IMG/VR virus record: IMGVR_UViG_3300023172_004031
Span: 1 to 38,491 of that record
From: a virus
Strand: one strand, 5' to 3'
DNA: 38,491 nucleotides
Shown: positions 25,550-31,902 of the stretch, one piece after another
Layout of the letters: every line of letters begins with the position of its first letter
Numbering within the stretch: position 1 is the stretch's first letter
The notes under the pieces: model-generated
What the model was told of the DNA's origin: nothing
Databases searched by the model: none
What the model saw: the letters and a program-made list of their open reading frames with translations, nothing else
Program-made: the position numbers and the translations under genes

Positions 25550-25852
25550 TTATTCAGCTTCGGTTACAACCTGTAAAGGATGTCCGGCTGATCTAGCCAT
25601 ACTTGTACATTCTATGGCTTTTTGTTCAGCAACTTCAAAACTGTATGTTCCTACTACTGCTTTGCCTTTGTCATGTACCAAACGTGTAAGTTCATCTGCT
25701 GTGTCTGGATCATGATAAAAGATATCAACCAACAACTGTACCACAAAATCCATAGGTGTAAAATCATCATTGATAAAAATCACATGGTACTTATGAGGTT
25801 CTGATATAGTTGTTTTTGATTGAATTTCTGAGTTTTCTTTTGAGTTTGTCAT
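25550..25852 (-). CDS. clpS: Clp adaptor protein ClpS
   Basis: The 100-aa protein has KYHVIFINDDFTPMDFVV, the ClpS core strand with the Asn-Asp-Asp of the N-degron pocket, and later LVHDKGKAVVGTYSFEVAE. ClpS binds proteins with N-terminal Phe, Leu, Trp or Tyr and hands them to ClpA or ClpC. No ClpA is encoded in this window, so it would redirect a host ClpA or work with a ClpA elsewhere. The ATG overlaps the upstream stop (TAATG). Confidence 0.93.
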   Translation of the reverse strand: MTNSKENSEIQSKTTISEPHKYHVIFINDDFTPMDFVVQLLVDIFYHDPDTADELTRLVHDKGKAVVGTYSFEVAEQKAIECTSMARSAGHPLQVVTEAE

Positions 25853-26367
25853 TATTTTTCCGTTACATTAAAGTCTGGTAAAATGTAATTGTGCTGTTCG
25901 TTTTCTTCATGATTGTTTTCAGATGGTTTTTGTTCTCCTTCAATCACTTTCATTTCAACACCAATCGGTGACCCCATGCTCATTTCCATAAGTGAATCCA
26001 ATTGTTCATGTACATTTTCATCATATTGTATACTAATACTTCGCGGTTGTCTATCATTAATAAATCTATCCAGAAATCTTTTTTTGCCAGAATCTGGTTT
26101 GATCAGCCAAAGTTCAATGCTTTCTTCATCGCTTGATATGTAAAAACTTACCAAAGTAAACTTTCCTGATGGAAATTCAGTTTTATAGGGCCAACCGTAC
26201 AGTGTTTCCAAAGAGTATGACATGGCTACTACTGTGGCAACTGACAGCGATGTACAAAATATTTTGGTAAATGTACTGATTGACTTTCTTAAGATTATTG
26301 CTAAACATAAAAAAATTGCCAGAATTGACAATCCAATAACTATAGCTAAGTGTCCTGACATTATCAT
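25852..26367 (-). CDS. Membrane-anchored hypothetical protein, 171 aa
   Basis: Two hydrophobic helices (about residues 6-26 and 33-52) anchor a polar C-terminal domain of about 110 residues, with strands such as FTLVSFYISS and IELWLIKPDSGKKRF and an acidic, Asn/Glu-rich tail. The start at 26367 has GGAG nine bases upstream; a second ATG at 26361 is possible. It is the third gene of a unit with the ExbD-like and ExbB-like genes, so it may be a third component of that complex. No family recognised. Confidence 0.6.
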   Translation of the reverse strand: MIMSGHLAIVIGLSILAIFLCLAIILRKSISTFTKIFCTSLSVATVVAMSYSLETLYGWPYKTEFPSGKFTLVSFYISSDEESIELWLIKPDSGKKRFLDRFINDRQPRSISIQYDENVHEQLDSLMEMSMGSPIGVEMKVIEGEQKPSENNHEENEQHNYILPDFNVTEK

Positions 26368-26368
26368 A

Positions 26369-27010
26369 TTATCTTGCTCCTGGGCTGTTTGATTTTGATT
26401 GTTTTACCATTTTGTATTGCAATTTGTTGGTTTGTACCACTGTACCATCTGCATCAACTATGAATCGAAGAAAGGTGATTTCTTGTCCCGACTGTTGAAA
26501 AACTTCAGTGGAAACATCAATTAATCTATAAGGATTTAATTTTTCTATCTTAACTGTAACAGGAACTTCTTTGCTTGGCACATATCCTTTTTCTATGAAT
26601 TGAGATTTTTGAGAAAACCAATGTGCATTTACGATGTATTCTCCAGGTAAAATTCCTCTTATGGTTACATTTTCTTCATTAAGCTCATGAACAAAACTAC
26701 CTGACTCGGTGTGTACAACATCATTTGAAAACCCAAGATCGTCTCTGTTCAGATTCATTAATCCTCGATCTTTTTGTTTGAAGAAAACAACATTGCCAGC
26801 TGGATCTTGAACATACAGATCTATGTCATCGTACATGCCTTTTGGCCACGACATTGTGATCATAAACTCAGCATTAACAACAATATCACCTTTTTTGGCC
26901 ACAGGATTTATCATCAAAAATGCAATAATAAAAAGCATAGCTATTCCTACTGTGATATTAAACAGCAGATCAATGAATGCAATGCTAGTCTTGTAAGAGT
27001 CTCTTCTCAT
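26369..27010 (-). CDS. ExbD-like single-helix protein with beta-rich outer domain
   Basis: One N-terminal helix (about residues 11-34) contains Asp14 in FIDLLFNI, the place where ExbD/TolR/MotB proteins keep a proton-carrying Asp. The remaining 175 residues are beta-rich, with DDIDLYVQDPAGNVVFF (about 61-77) resembling DUF2135-like modules. It overlaps the ExbB-like gene by 26 bases, which supports a two-gene motor-stator-like pair. In ExbD the outer domain engages TonB; no TonB is seen here. The family link is by topology and context, so it is tentative. Confidence 0.55.
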   Translation of the reverse strand: MRRDSYKTSIAFIDLLFNITVGIAMLFIIAFLMINPVAKKGDIVVNAEFMITMSWPKGMYDDIDLYVQDPAGNVVFFKQKDRGLMNLNRDDLGFSNDVVHTESGSFVHELNEENVTIRGILPGEYIVNAHWFSQKSQFIEKGYVPSKEVPVTVKIEKLNPYRLIDVSTEVFQQSGQEITFLRFIVDADGTVVQTNKLQYKMVKQSKSNSPGAR

Positions 27011-27539
27011 CTGTAGACAACTTTAACTGCTTCTCAAAATATGCTTCTAATCTAAAATACTGTACCTTAAGTAATAGACTTGATATCAAACCTACCATTG
27101 TGGTGTACAATGCTGTACTCATTCCCAAGCTCATTTTTTTTAAACTTTCCTGAACACTTATAGTATCACTGATATTGATGTCTGCGAAGGCACCATACAG
27201 CATCAAAATAAATCCAGCAACTGTGCCAATCAGTCCCATTGTCAAGCACATTTCACTAACAAACCAACCAGCTTCGTACTTGTGTTTTAGTGTTGGATCT
27301 AGATATGATTTATTGACATTGATTTTTGACAACTGCCATGCTTGAATTCCGCAATATATTGTCATTAAAAAAAATAAAAACAGTATTGCAAAACTGATTT
27401 TGGTTTGGTCTGCTGTCCATAGTCTTTCTATAACATCAAGTTCATAAGTAATAAACCCTGTTAATACTAAAACACACAGAAACCACCACCATTCTAAGAA
27501 AATTTTATGTTTGATTGTAAATGCTTTCAAAATACTCAT
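26985..27539 (-). CDS. MotA/TolQ/ExbB-family proton channel protein
   Basis: The 184-aa protein has four predicted helices (about 17-32, 48-66, 96-118, 143-160) and the family motifs MGLIGTVAGFILML (101-114) and GMSTALYTTMVG (139-150). Members form proton channels that power TonB, Tol, flagellar or gliding systems. The ATG at 27539 is chosen because upstream in-frame sequence is non-conserved and AT-rich. No SD is present, and a CATAAATA late-promoter-like box lies exactly five bases before the ATG. Which machine it powers is unknown. Confidence 0.78.
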   Translation of the reverse strand: MSILKAFTIKHKIFLEWWWFLCVLVLTGFITYELDVIERLWTADQTKISFAILFLFFLMTIYCGIQAWQLSKINVNKSYLDPTLKHKYEAGWFVSEMCLTMGLIGTVAGFILMLYGAFADINISDTISVQESLKKMSLGMSTALYTTMVGLISSLLLKVQYFRLEAYFEKQLKLSTDEKRLLQD

Positions 27540-27544
27540 AAAAG

Positions 27545-27552
27545 TATTTATG
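27545..27552 (-). promoter_or_regulatory. T4-type late promoter box (CATAAATA) for the ExbB-like operon
   Basis: The octamer differs from the T4 late consensus TATAAATA only in the first base. It ends five bases before the ATG at 27539, so transcription would start at the ATG. No SD lies between box and ATG. It is divergent from the plus-strand box at 27560-27567. Confidence 0.6.
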
Positions 27553-27559
27553 GTGAACT

Positions 27560-27567
27560 TATAAATA
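27560..27567 (+). promoter_or_regulatory. T4-type late promoter box (TATAAATA) for the nitroreductase gene
   Basis: This is an exact match to the T4 late promoter consensus on the plus strand, about 72 bases before the nitroreductase ATG. It lies back to back with the minus-strand box at 27545-27552, so two divergent late promoters fit in 23 bp. Confidence 0.65.
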
Positions 27568-27604
27568 TTATTAATGTACTTCTTACTATAACAGTTGTAG
27601 TACA

Positions 27605-27628
27605 TTATTTTAAACATGTTTAAAATAA
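27605..27628. repeat. 24-bp perfect palindrome in the nitroreductase leader
   Basis: The left arm TTATTTTAAACA is followed directly by its exact reverse complement, ending just before the AAGGAG ribosome binding site. It could be a protein binding site or an RNA hairpin that controls access to the SD. Confidence 0.6.
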
Positions 27629-27639
27629 GGAGAGAAAAA

Positions 27640-28281
27640 ATGTTATCAAATGCAGAAGTAAAAAAAGCAGTGCTAAGAAGTCAGCATTGTCAAAGAAACT
27701 TTAACTTAAATTTAGAAATGCCACAAGAAGATATTGATTTATTAGTTCATGCGGCAACTAATTGTCCTAGTAAACAGAATGCAGGTTTTTACAACTTACA
27801 TGTAATTACCAACCAAGATATTATTGAAAAAGTACATCAGCTTTCACCAGGTGCCCTAGCAGAAAATCTATCAACTGGCGAGAGATTAGAAGTTACCAAC
27901 AGCCAAGTTAAAGCCAATGTTTTATTTGTTTTTGAAGATAAACTTTTAGAAGATATGTCACCAAAATTCTTAAACAAATGGAATGACGGCGATGAAGCTA
28001 ATGAGAGAATGTTTATCAGAGATAAAGACACAGCAATTGGTATTGCCGCTGGTTACTTAAATGTTATTGCTAGTTTAATGCACTACGGTACTGGTTGTTG
28101 TCAGTGTTTTGACGGAGAAGAAATTCAAAAAGTTCTTGGATTAGCAAGAAGACCTGTGCTTATGATGGGTATTGGATTCAAAGATGCTGAAACAAGAAAT
28201 AGAAGAGAACATGCTACTGATTCAAATCTATTTTTTACAACAAACAAAAAAGAAGAAATTTCAGTAAACTATATCAAATAA
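27640..28281 (+). CDS. Nitroreductase-family flavoprotein
   Basis: This is the only plus-strand gene. The 213-aa protein has SQHCQRNF at the N-terminal FMN-phosphate site, AATNCPSKQNAG, and AIGIAAGYLNVIASLMHYGTGCC, all typical of the FMN-dependent nitroreductase fold. Members reduce nitro compounds, quinones or flavins with NAD(P)H; the substrate is unknown. The ATG at 27640 is chosen because AAGGAG lies eleven bases upstream. An earlier in-frame ATG at 27616 sits inside the palindrome with no SD. It has its own late promoter and a following terminator, so it is a one-gene unit. Confidence 0.85.
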   Translation: MLSNAEVKKAVLRSQHCQRNFNLNLEMPQEDIDLLVHAATNCPSKQNAGFYNLHVITNQDIIEKVHQLSPGALAENLSTGERLEVTNSQVKANVLFVFEDKLLEDMSPKFLNKWNDGDEANERMFIRDKDTAIGIAAGYLNVIASLMHYGTGCCQCFDGEEIQKVLGLARRPVLMMGIGFKDAETRNRREHATDSNLFFTTNKKEEISVNYIK

Positions 28282-28298
28282 TTTATACTTAAACAACG

Positions 28299-28322
28299 AA
28301 AGGCTGGATTAATCCAGCCTTT
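28299..28322. terminator. Bidirectional terminator between nitroreductase and hsp20
   Basis: The arms AAAGGCTGGATT and AATCCAGCCTTT are exact inverse repeats, giving a GC-rich stem with a short loop and A/T tracts at both edges. It lies between two convergent genes (stops at 28281 and 28375), the expected place for a two-way terminator. The trailing T-runs are short. Confidence 0.75.
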
Positions 28323-28352
28323 CAAATTGCATGTTTAATTAAAAGAGAATCA

Positions 28353-28370
28353 GATTATATTTATAATCTA
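28353..28370. repeat. AT-rich hairpin after hsp20
   Basis: AGATTATA and TATAATCT are exact inverted arms separated by TT, five bases beyond the hsp20 stop. It could stabilise the hsp20 mRNA end ahead of the terminator. The low GC content makes it weak as a terminator. Confidence 0.4.
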
Positions 28371-28374
28371 AAAA

Positions 28375-28818
28375 CTACTTGATCTCAATTGATCTTGGCT
28401 TTTTACCTTCTGGAACGATTCTTTCCATAGATACTTTTAACAAGCCGTCTTTCAACTCAGCACCTTTGACTTCCACGTCATCAGCAATTGTGAATGATCT
28501 TGTGAACTGTCTTTTTGAAATGCCTCTGTGTAGTACACCATCAGCATCTTTGTCTTCATCTGTTTTTTTAACAGATTTCACAGTTAACACATTGTCAGCA
28601 TAGTCTACAGTGATGTCGTCTTTTGAAAAACCAGCAAGTGCCAGTTCTACGTCATATGTATAGTCACCTGTTTTCACAATGTTGTACGGTGGAAAATTAA
28701 CTGTAGGTGCGTTGAATGTCCAATTGTCATCAAACATACTTTCGAAGTGATCGAATACGTTGTCAAATCCTACAGTGTAAGGTCTTAGTTGATTAAAAAT
28801 AGATAGATGTTTTGTCAT
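28375..28818 (-). CDS. hsp20: Small heat-shock protein, Hsp20/alpha-crystallin family
   Basis: The 147-aa protein has a central alpha-crystallin domain (about residues 35-130) with ELALAGFSKDDITVDY and NVLTVKS, and a C-terminal IEI motif (I-x-I) that fills a groove on the next dimer. Small heat-shock proteins hold unfolded proteins without ATP. T4-like cyanophages and relatives carry such genes, often late in infection. The ATG at 28818 has a strong AAAGGAGGAG SD; an in-frame start seven codons earlier is poorer. An exact TATAAATA box lies about 66 bases upstream. Confidence 0.94.
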   Translation of the reverse strand: MTKHLSIFNQLRPYTVGFDNVFDHFESMFDDNWTFNAPTVNFPPYNIVKTGDYTYDVELALAGFSKDDITVDYADNVLTVKSVKKTDEDKDADGVLHRGISKRQFTRSFTIADDVEVKGAELKDGLLKVSMERIVPEGKKPRSIEIK

Positions 28819-28883
28819 TTTAACTCCTCCTTTAAGCAAGTTATATTTGTTTATGTAGATCCTATCTAAGCAATCTACATGTG

Positions 28884-28891
28884 TATTTATA
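28884..28891 (-). promoter_or_regulatory. T4-type late promoter box (TATAAATA) for hsp20
   Basis: An exact T4 late consensus on the minus strand, followed by a leader of about 60 bases with an extended SD before the hsp20 ATG. Its upstream edge overlaps a perfect inverted repeat at 28888-28909. Confidence 0.68.
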
Positions 28892-28909
28892 CAGCATTTT
28901 TGCTGTATA
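28888..28909. repeat. Inverted repeat touching the hsp20 late promoter
   Basis: Nine-base arms TATACAGCA and TGCTGTATA flank a TTTT loop. The repeat overlaps four bases of the TATAAATA box. It may be an activator or repressor site, or the 3' hairpin of the upstream transcript. Confidence 0.5.
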
Positions 28910-28943
28910 CTATTAATATAGTAATTCTTTTAAAATTTACGAC

Positions 28944-29177
28944 CTATTTTGGATAAATTAATTTAATTTTTTTTCCAACTTCTGTGTTAGAGGGCAAATC
29001 CTGGTATATTTGTAAAAATTCTTCTAATACTCCTTTATAAAAAAGAGTACTGTCATGATCTACTTTTTGGTTGATTTTGCTCAATGACAAATTATCTGCT
29101 GTTTGTAAAATTTGCAATGCTAGGCTTGATTCTACTTGAAGCTGTCTTAAAGATAAATTGTTAATATCTACATTCAT
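28944..29177 (-). CDS. Small hypothetical protein, 77 aa
   Basis: The protein is mainly helical (LRQLQVESSLALQILQTADNLSLSKINQKVD, shown here only to describe character) with no membrane helix or metal motif. The ATG at 29177 forms an ATGA overlap with the stop of the upstream radical SAM gene, which supports real translation and a link to it. A small partner or substrate-like protein for that enzyme is possible but not shown. Confidence 0.55.
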   Translation of the reverse strand: MNVDINNLSLRQLQVESSLALQILQTADNLSLSKINQKVDHDSTLFYKGVLEEFLQIYQDLPSNTEVGKKIKLIYPK

Positions 29178-30367
29178 GTATTATATGTCCAATTATATAA
29201 TTCTAAATTAACGTCTTTTAATTTTTCAGAACGAATTGTGTCTAAAATGTCATTGTTGTTTTTAAAAATTTCTAAATTTTTAAATCTTTCTTTGTCGTGT
29301 TTTTTCCAATTGTTGGCAGTAAACACTTTTTCTAGATGTTTTTTAACTGTTTGATTTTTTATTTTAGAAATTCTACTTTTTAAAATTTCTAAATGATCAT
29401 GCGATAGAATTTTAATTGCGTCTAAATCATTAGTAAAAACATATTCAGATACCACTGGAATATCTACCTTTTCAAGCCAACTGTCAAAATCAAGTATTTT
29501 ATTGATTGTGTAAATATTAGTTGCTAGATGTAGTCTATATTTTGTATTTAGGTTTTGATTAGCAAAATCTTTCCATTTGTAAACATTTTCTTCAAATGTA
29601 TTCCAAACCAATCCTTTTCTTACATATTCAGCTAACTTCCCAGTACTTTCAATACTTGACCGTATATCAAATCTTTTAAAGCGAGAAAAAATATCTAATT
29701 TTTTTTGTTTTGGAAAAATAGAAGTATTGGTGTTAATCTGCATTGACAACTTAGATATATCTGTTTTTCTTTCAAGCAGTTCTAAGAAATTTTCAAAATT
29801 TCGTGCCATAAAAGGTTCTCCGCCAAACACTGCAACATCTCTTAATTTTGAAAGATCTTGCTTTTCAAGATGAAAAAGGAACTCTTTTTCATGATCAATT
29901 GTTTGTGTTGCTGTCATGAGAATTTCTTTATCAATATTTCTTCTATTATACTGGTCATAAAGACCAAGCTGTTTCATTTTGACAATATCTTCGTTCCATT
30001 CTGTACTAAGTTCAGGACTACAATATCTACATTTAAAGTTACAAAAATTTGAAAAAGAAACTTGTAAATTTACAATTTCACCAATTTTTAAACTGTCTAA
30101 AAAATTTTGATCTGTGTCATACAGAATATCTTGTGTTCTCATACTGGTTCCTGTAGACTCTTCGGCTTGAAAACATTTTTTACATTGAAGTTGTGATAGA
30201 TTTTTGTAATTTATATCTTTGTTGATTTTTATATTTTGAAAGTGTTTATCAATATCTTTAGTGTGTAAATCACTATCAGATAACTTGTATCGACAACACG
30301 GCATAACACCATATGGTTCGTATGCTAAACCATTTGTAAGCCAATAGCATCCTCTTTCATTAGACAT
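29174..30367 (-). CDS. Twitch-type radical SAM protein 12 (outside the main array)
   Basis: The 397-aa protein begins MSNERGCYWLTNGLAYEP, followed by Cys24-Cys25 (MPCCRY), CKKC (Cys62, 65) and EESTGTSMR. The core is CNFKCRYC (Cys109, 113, 116), with FGGEPFMAR and then IESTGKLAEYVRKGLVW in place of the usual DGxGxxxEYxRYP. The C-terminal signature is LDTIRSEKLKDVN. The start at 30367 is chosen because an extension to 30424 would read through the tRNA-Ala gene. It is more diverged and AT-rich than the main array. Confidence 0.87.
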   Translation of the reverse strand: MSNERGCYWLTNGLAYEPYGVMPCCRYKLSDSDLHTKDIDKHFQNIKINKDINYKNLSQLQCKKCFQAEESTGTSMRTQDILYDTDQNFLDSLKIGEIVNLQVSFSNFCNFKCRYCSPELSTEWNEDIVKMKQLGLYDQYNRRNIDKEILMTATQTIDHEKEFLFHLEKQDLSKLRDVAVFGGEPFMARNFENFLELLERKTDISKLSMQINTNTSIFPKQKKLDIFSRFKRFDIRSSIESTGKLAEYVRKGLVWNTFEENVYKWKDFANQNLNTKYRLHLATNIYTINKILDFDSWLEKVDIPVVSEYVFTNDLDAIKILSHDHLEILKSRISKIKNQTVKKHLEKVFTANNWKKHDKERFKNLEIFKNNNDILDTIRSEKLKDVNLELYNWTYNT

Positions 30368-30385
30368 AACTTTACCCACTATATA

Positions 30386-30461
30386 TGGTGGAGCCAAGGA
30401 GGATCGAACTCCTGACCTCCACACTGCCAGTGTGGCGCTCTCCCGGCTGAGCTATGGCCCC
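30386..30461 (-). tRNA. tRNA-Ala (anticodon GGC), CCA encoded
   Basis: The acceptor GGGGCCA pairs with TGGCTCC (one G-T pair). The anticodon stem-loop CCACA-CTGGCAG-TGTGG gives anticodon GGC, and the T-arm has AGTTCGATCC. An encoded CCA ends at 30386. It lies 10 bases after the rimK stop and 18 bases before the start of radical SAM gene 12. Confidence 0.95.
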
Positions 30462-30470
30462 ATTGTTAAA

Positions 30471-30499
30471 ATTATACTGCATTTATTTTAAATTTGCAA
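30471..30499 (-). promoter_or_regulatory. Likely sigma70 promoter for tRNA-Ala and radical SAM gene 12
   Basis: On the minus strand TTGCAA (30494-30499), a 17-bp spacer and a consensus TATAAT (30471-30476) precede tRNA-Ala by nine bases. The -10 box contains the rimK stop codon. The -35 box is a partial match. Confidence 0.5.
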
Positions 30500-31359
30500 T
30501 ACTGTACTATTTCTTTTGCAACATCTATTTTACAATACTTTTCAAATCCTTCAAATCCAGGTGCGGAATTGGCTTCACAAACCTTGTAGCCATTTTCATC
30601 AAACAACAAATCAACTCCAGCAATATCAAGATTAAGCAGTTTTGCTGTTTCTGTAGCAATGTAGGTTATTTCATCATCTAAAGGATACAATTCTCCTACT
30701 CCGCCTCTTGTGATATTGGCTTTGAAACTGCCGTCTTGACTAGATCTTTTCATTGCACCAATTGGTTTGTTTCCAATTACCAATACTCTTAAATCTGTAC
30801 CAGGTTGACTGCTGATATACTCTTGAATAATAATATTCAGTGGTGATTTTAAACTTTTGATAAATTCTGCTAATTCATTTAATGCTGATTTGTTTGGCAC
30901 AAGGTGTATGCCTTGTCCATAACTACCACTCAGCACTTTGATTACACATGGAAAGCCTATTTGTTTTTCAACTAGTTCTTCATCTACAGGAAAACGTACC
31001 AACATGGTTCTTGGAATTGGTATGTTGTGTTGTGCAAGAATCTGTGTGGAATACATTTTGTCTTTGACTGCTTCAATGCTGTCTCCTGTATTAACAACAG
31101 GCACATGAAGTCTTTCCAAATGTCTTAGCACACTGAGAGCATAATAACCTGTGCCACTGCCAGTTCTAGGCAACACTAATTTTGGCAAAGCAACAGGTTC
31201 GCTGTTAACACGAATACTGCGTCTATCACTTCTAGTTACAATTAAATCAACTTCGTCAGGTGTCACAACTTTGATATCTAATTTTTGATTATTGGCTTCT
31301 TCAATAATTCTATTAGCTTCATAGTCTAATTCATGATCTTTTCTAAAATACCAAATCAT
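30472..31359 (-). CDS. rimK: RimK-family ATP-grasp glutamate ligase
   Basis: The 295-aa protein has an N-terminal pre-ATP-grasp domain (TRSDRRSIRVNSEP), an ATP-binding strand-loop (PCVIKVLSGSYGQGIHLV), DLRVLVIGNKPIGAMKR and the metal-binding end VCEANSAPGFEGFE. RimK adds glutamates to the C-terminus of ribosomal protein S6, and relatives ligate other amino acids to peptides. It lies between tRNA-Asp and tRNA-Ala in one transcript. With bS21 and IF-3 nearby, ribosome modification is the likeliest role, though a peptide ligase for the radical SAM pathway cannot be excluded. Confidence 0.88.
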   Translation of the reverse strand: MIWYFRKDHELDYEANRIIEEANNQKLDIKVVTPDEVDLIVTRSDRRSIRVNSEPVALPKLVLPRTGSGTGYYALSVLRHLERLHVPVVNTGDSIEAVKDKMYSTQILAQHNIPIPRTMLVRFPVDEELVEKQIGFPCVIKVLSGSYGQGIHLVPNKSALNELAEFIKSLKSPLNIIIQEYISSQPGTDLRVLVIGNKPIGAMKRSSQDGSFKANITRGGVGELYPLDDEITYIATETAKLLNLDIAGVDLLFDENGYKVCEANSAPGFEGFEKYCKIDVAKEIVQYCKFKINAV

Positions 31360-31375
31360 AATTTCTCTTCAAAAC

Positions 31376-31452
31376 TGGCGGGAGCGAAGGGACTCGAACC
31401 CTCGACCTCCTGCGTGACAGGCAGGCGTTCTAACCAACTGAACTACGCCCCC
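31376..31452 (-). tRNA. tRNA-Asp (anticodon GTC), CCA encoded
   Basis: The acceptor GGGGGCG pairs with CGCTCCC. The anticodon loop CTGTCAC gives GTC, and D- and T-arms are complete (GGTTCGAGTC). CCA is encoded at 31376-31378. It lies 16 bases before the rimK start and two bases after tRNA-Val. Confidence 0.95.
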
Positions 31453-31454
31453 AG

Positions 31455-31530
31455 TGGTGGGTGATAACAGACTCGAACTGCTGACCCTCTCGGTGTAAAC
31501 GAGATGCTCTACCAACTGAGCTAATCACCC
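31455..31530 (-). tRNA. tRNA-Val (anticodon TAC), CCA encoded
   Basis: The acceptor GGGTGAT pairs perfectly with ATCACCC. The anticodon stem-loop TCTCG-TTTACAC-CGAGA gives TAC. CCA is encoded at 31455-31457. The first base of the tRNA is also the last base of the speD TAG stop codon, so cutting at the tRNA 5' end would remove the final base of that stop codon from the speD message. Confidence 0.95.
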
Positions 31531-31901
31531 TAAATTTCAATCTCTGTTAAACCTTGTTCTCTATTTAAATACTTATACTCAAGTTTAACAGGTTCAAATT
31601 GTTTTAATTCTTCAAAAATTATTTCAGTTTTCAAATCTCCACACGTGTAAACATCTAACTGTAGCAATCCTGGATCAGTTTCGTCCCAACAATGTAAAGC
31701 AATATGAGATGTTTCTATAATTACTAATCCAGTTAAACCTCTATTACCAGGTATATCTAAATAGGTAGTGATTGGACCTTGACATATTTGCATACCAATT
31801 TTCGACACTAGTTCAGTTAACCAAGTGTGAGCCCACTTTTGATTAGTTGGTGGTTTATTTACTTCTGCTCTTATTATCAAATGTTTGTGTTGTACTGTCA
31901 T
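31530..31901 (-). CDS. speD: S-adenosylmethionine decarboxylase proenzyme
   Basis: The 123-aa protein has the processing-site motif ETSHIALHCWDE, where Ser65 would become the pyruvoyl cofactor after self-cleavage, and the later LLQLDVYTCGD. SpeD makes decarboxylated SAM for spermidine synthesis. Marine cyanophages also carry speD. Its by-product pathway yields methylthioadenosine, a substrate for the nucleosidase in this window. The ATG follows the stop of radical SAM gene 13 by one base. Confidence 0.93.
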   Translation of the reverse strand: MTVQHKHLIIRAEVNKPPTNQKWAHTWLTELVSKIGMQICQGPITTYLDIPGNRGLTGLVIIETSHIALHCWDETDPGLLQLDVYTCGDLKTEIIFEELKQFEPVKLEYKYLNREQGLTEIEI

Positions 31902-31902
31902 A

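Noticed and set aside
28358-28365. TATAAATA on the minus strand after hsp20
   Set aside because: It falls inside an AT-rich inverted repeat, points into the end of a convergent gene and has no minus-strand gene downstream.
30368-30424. N-terminal extension of radical SAM gene 12
   Set aside because: The extension would be read through the tRNA-Ala gene and encodes residues unrelated to the family. The ATG at 30367 gives the expected N-terminus.
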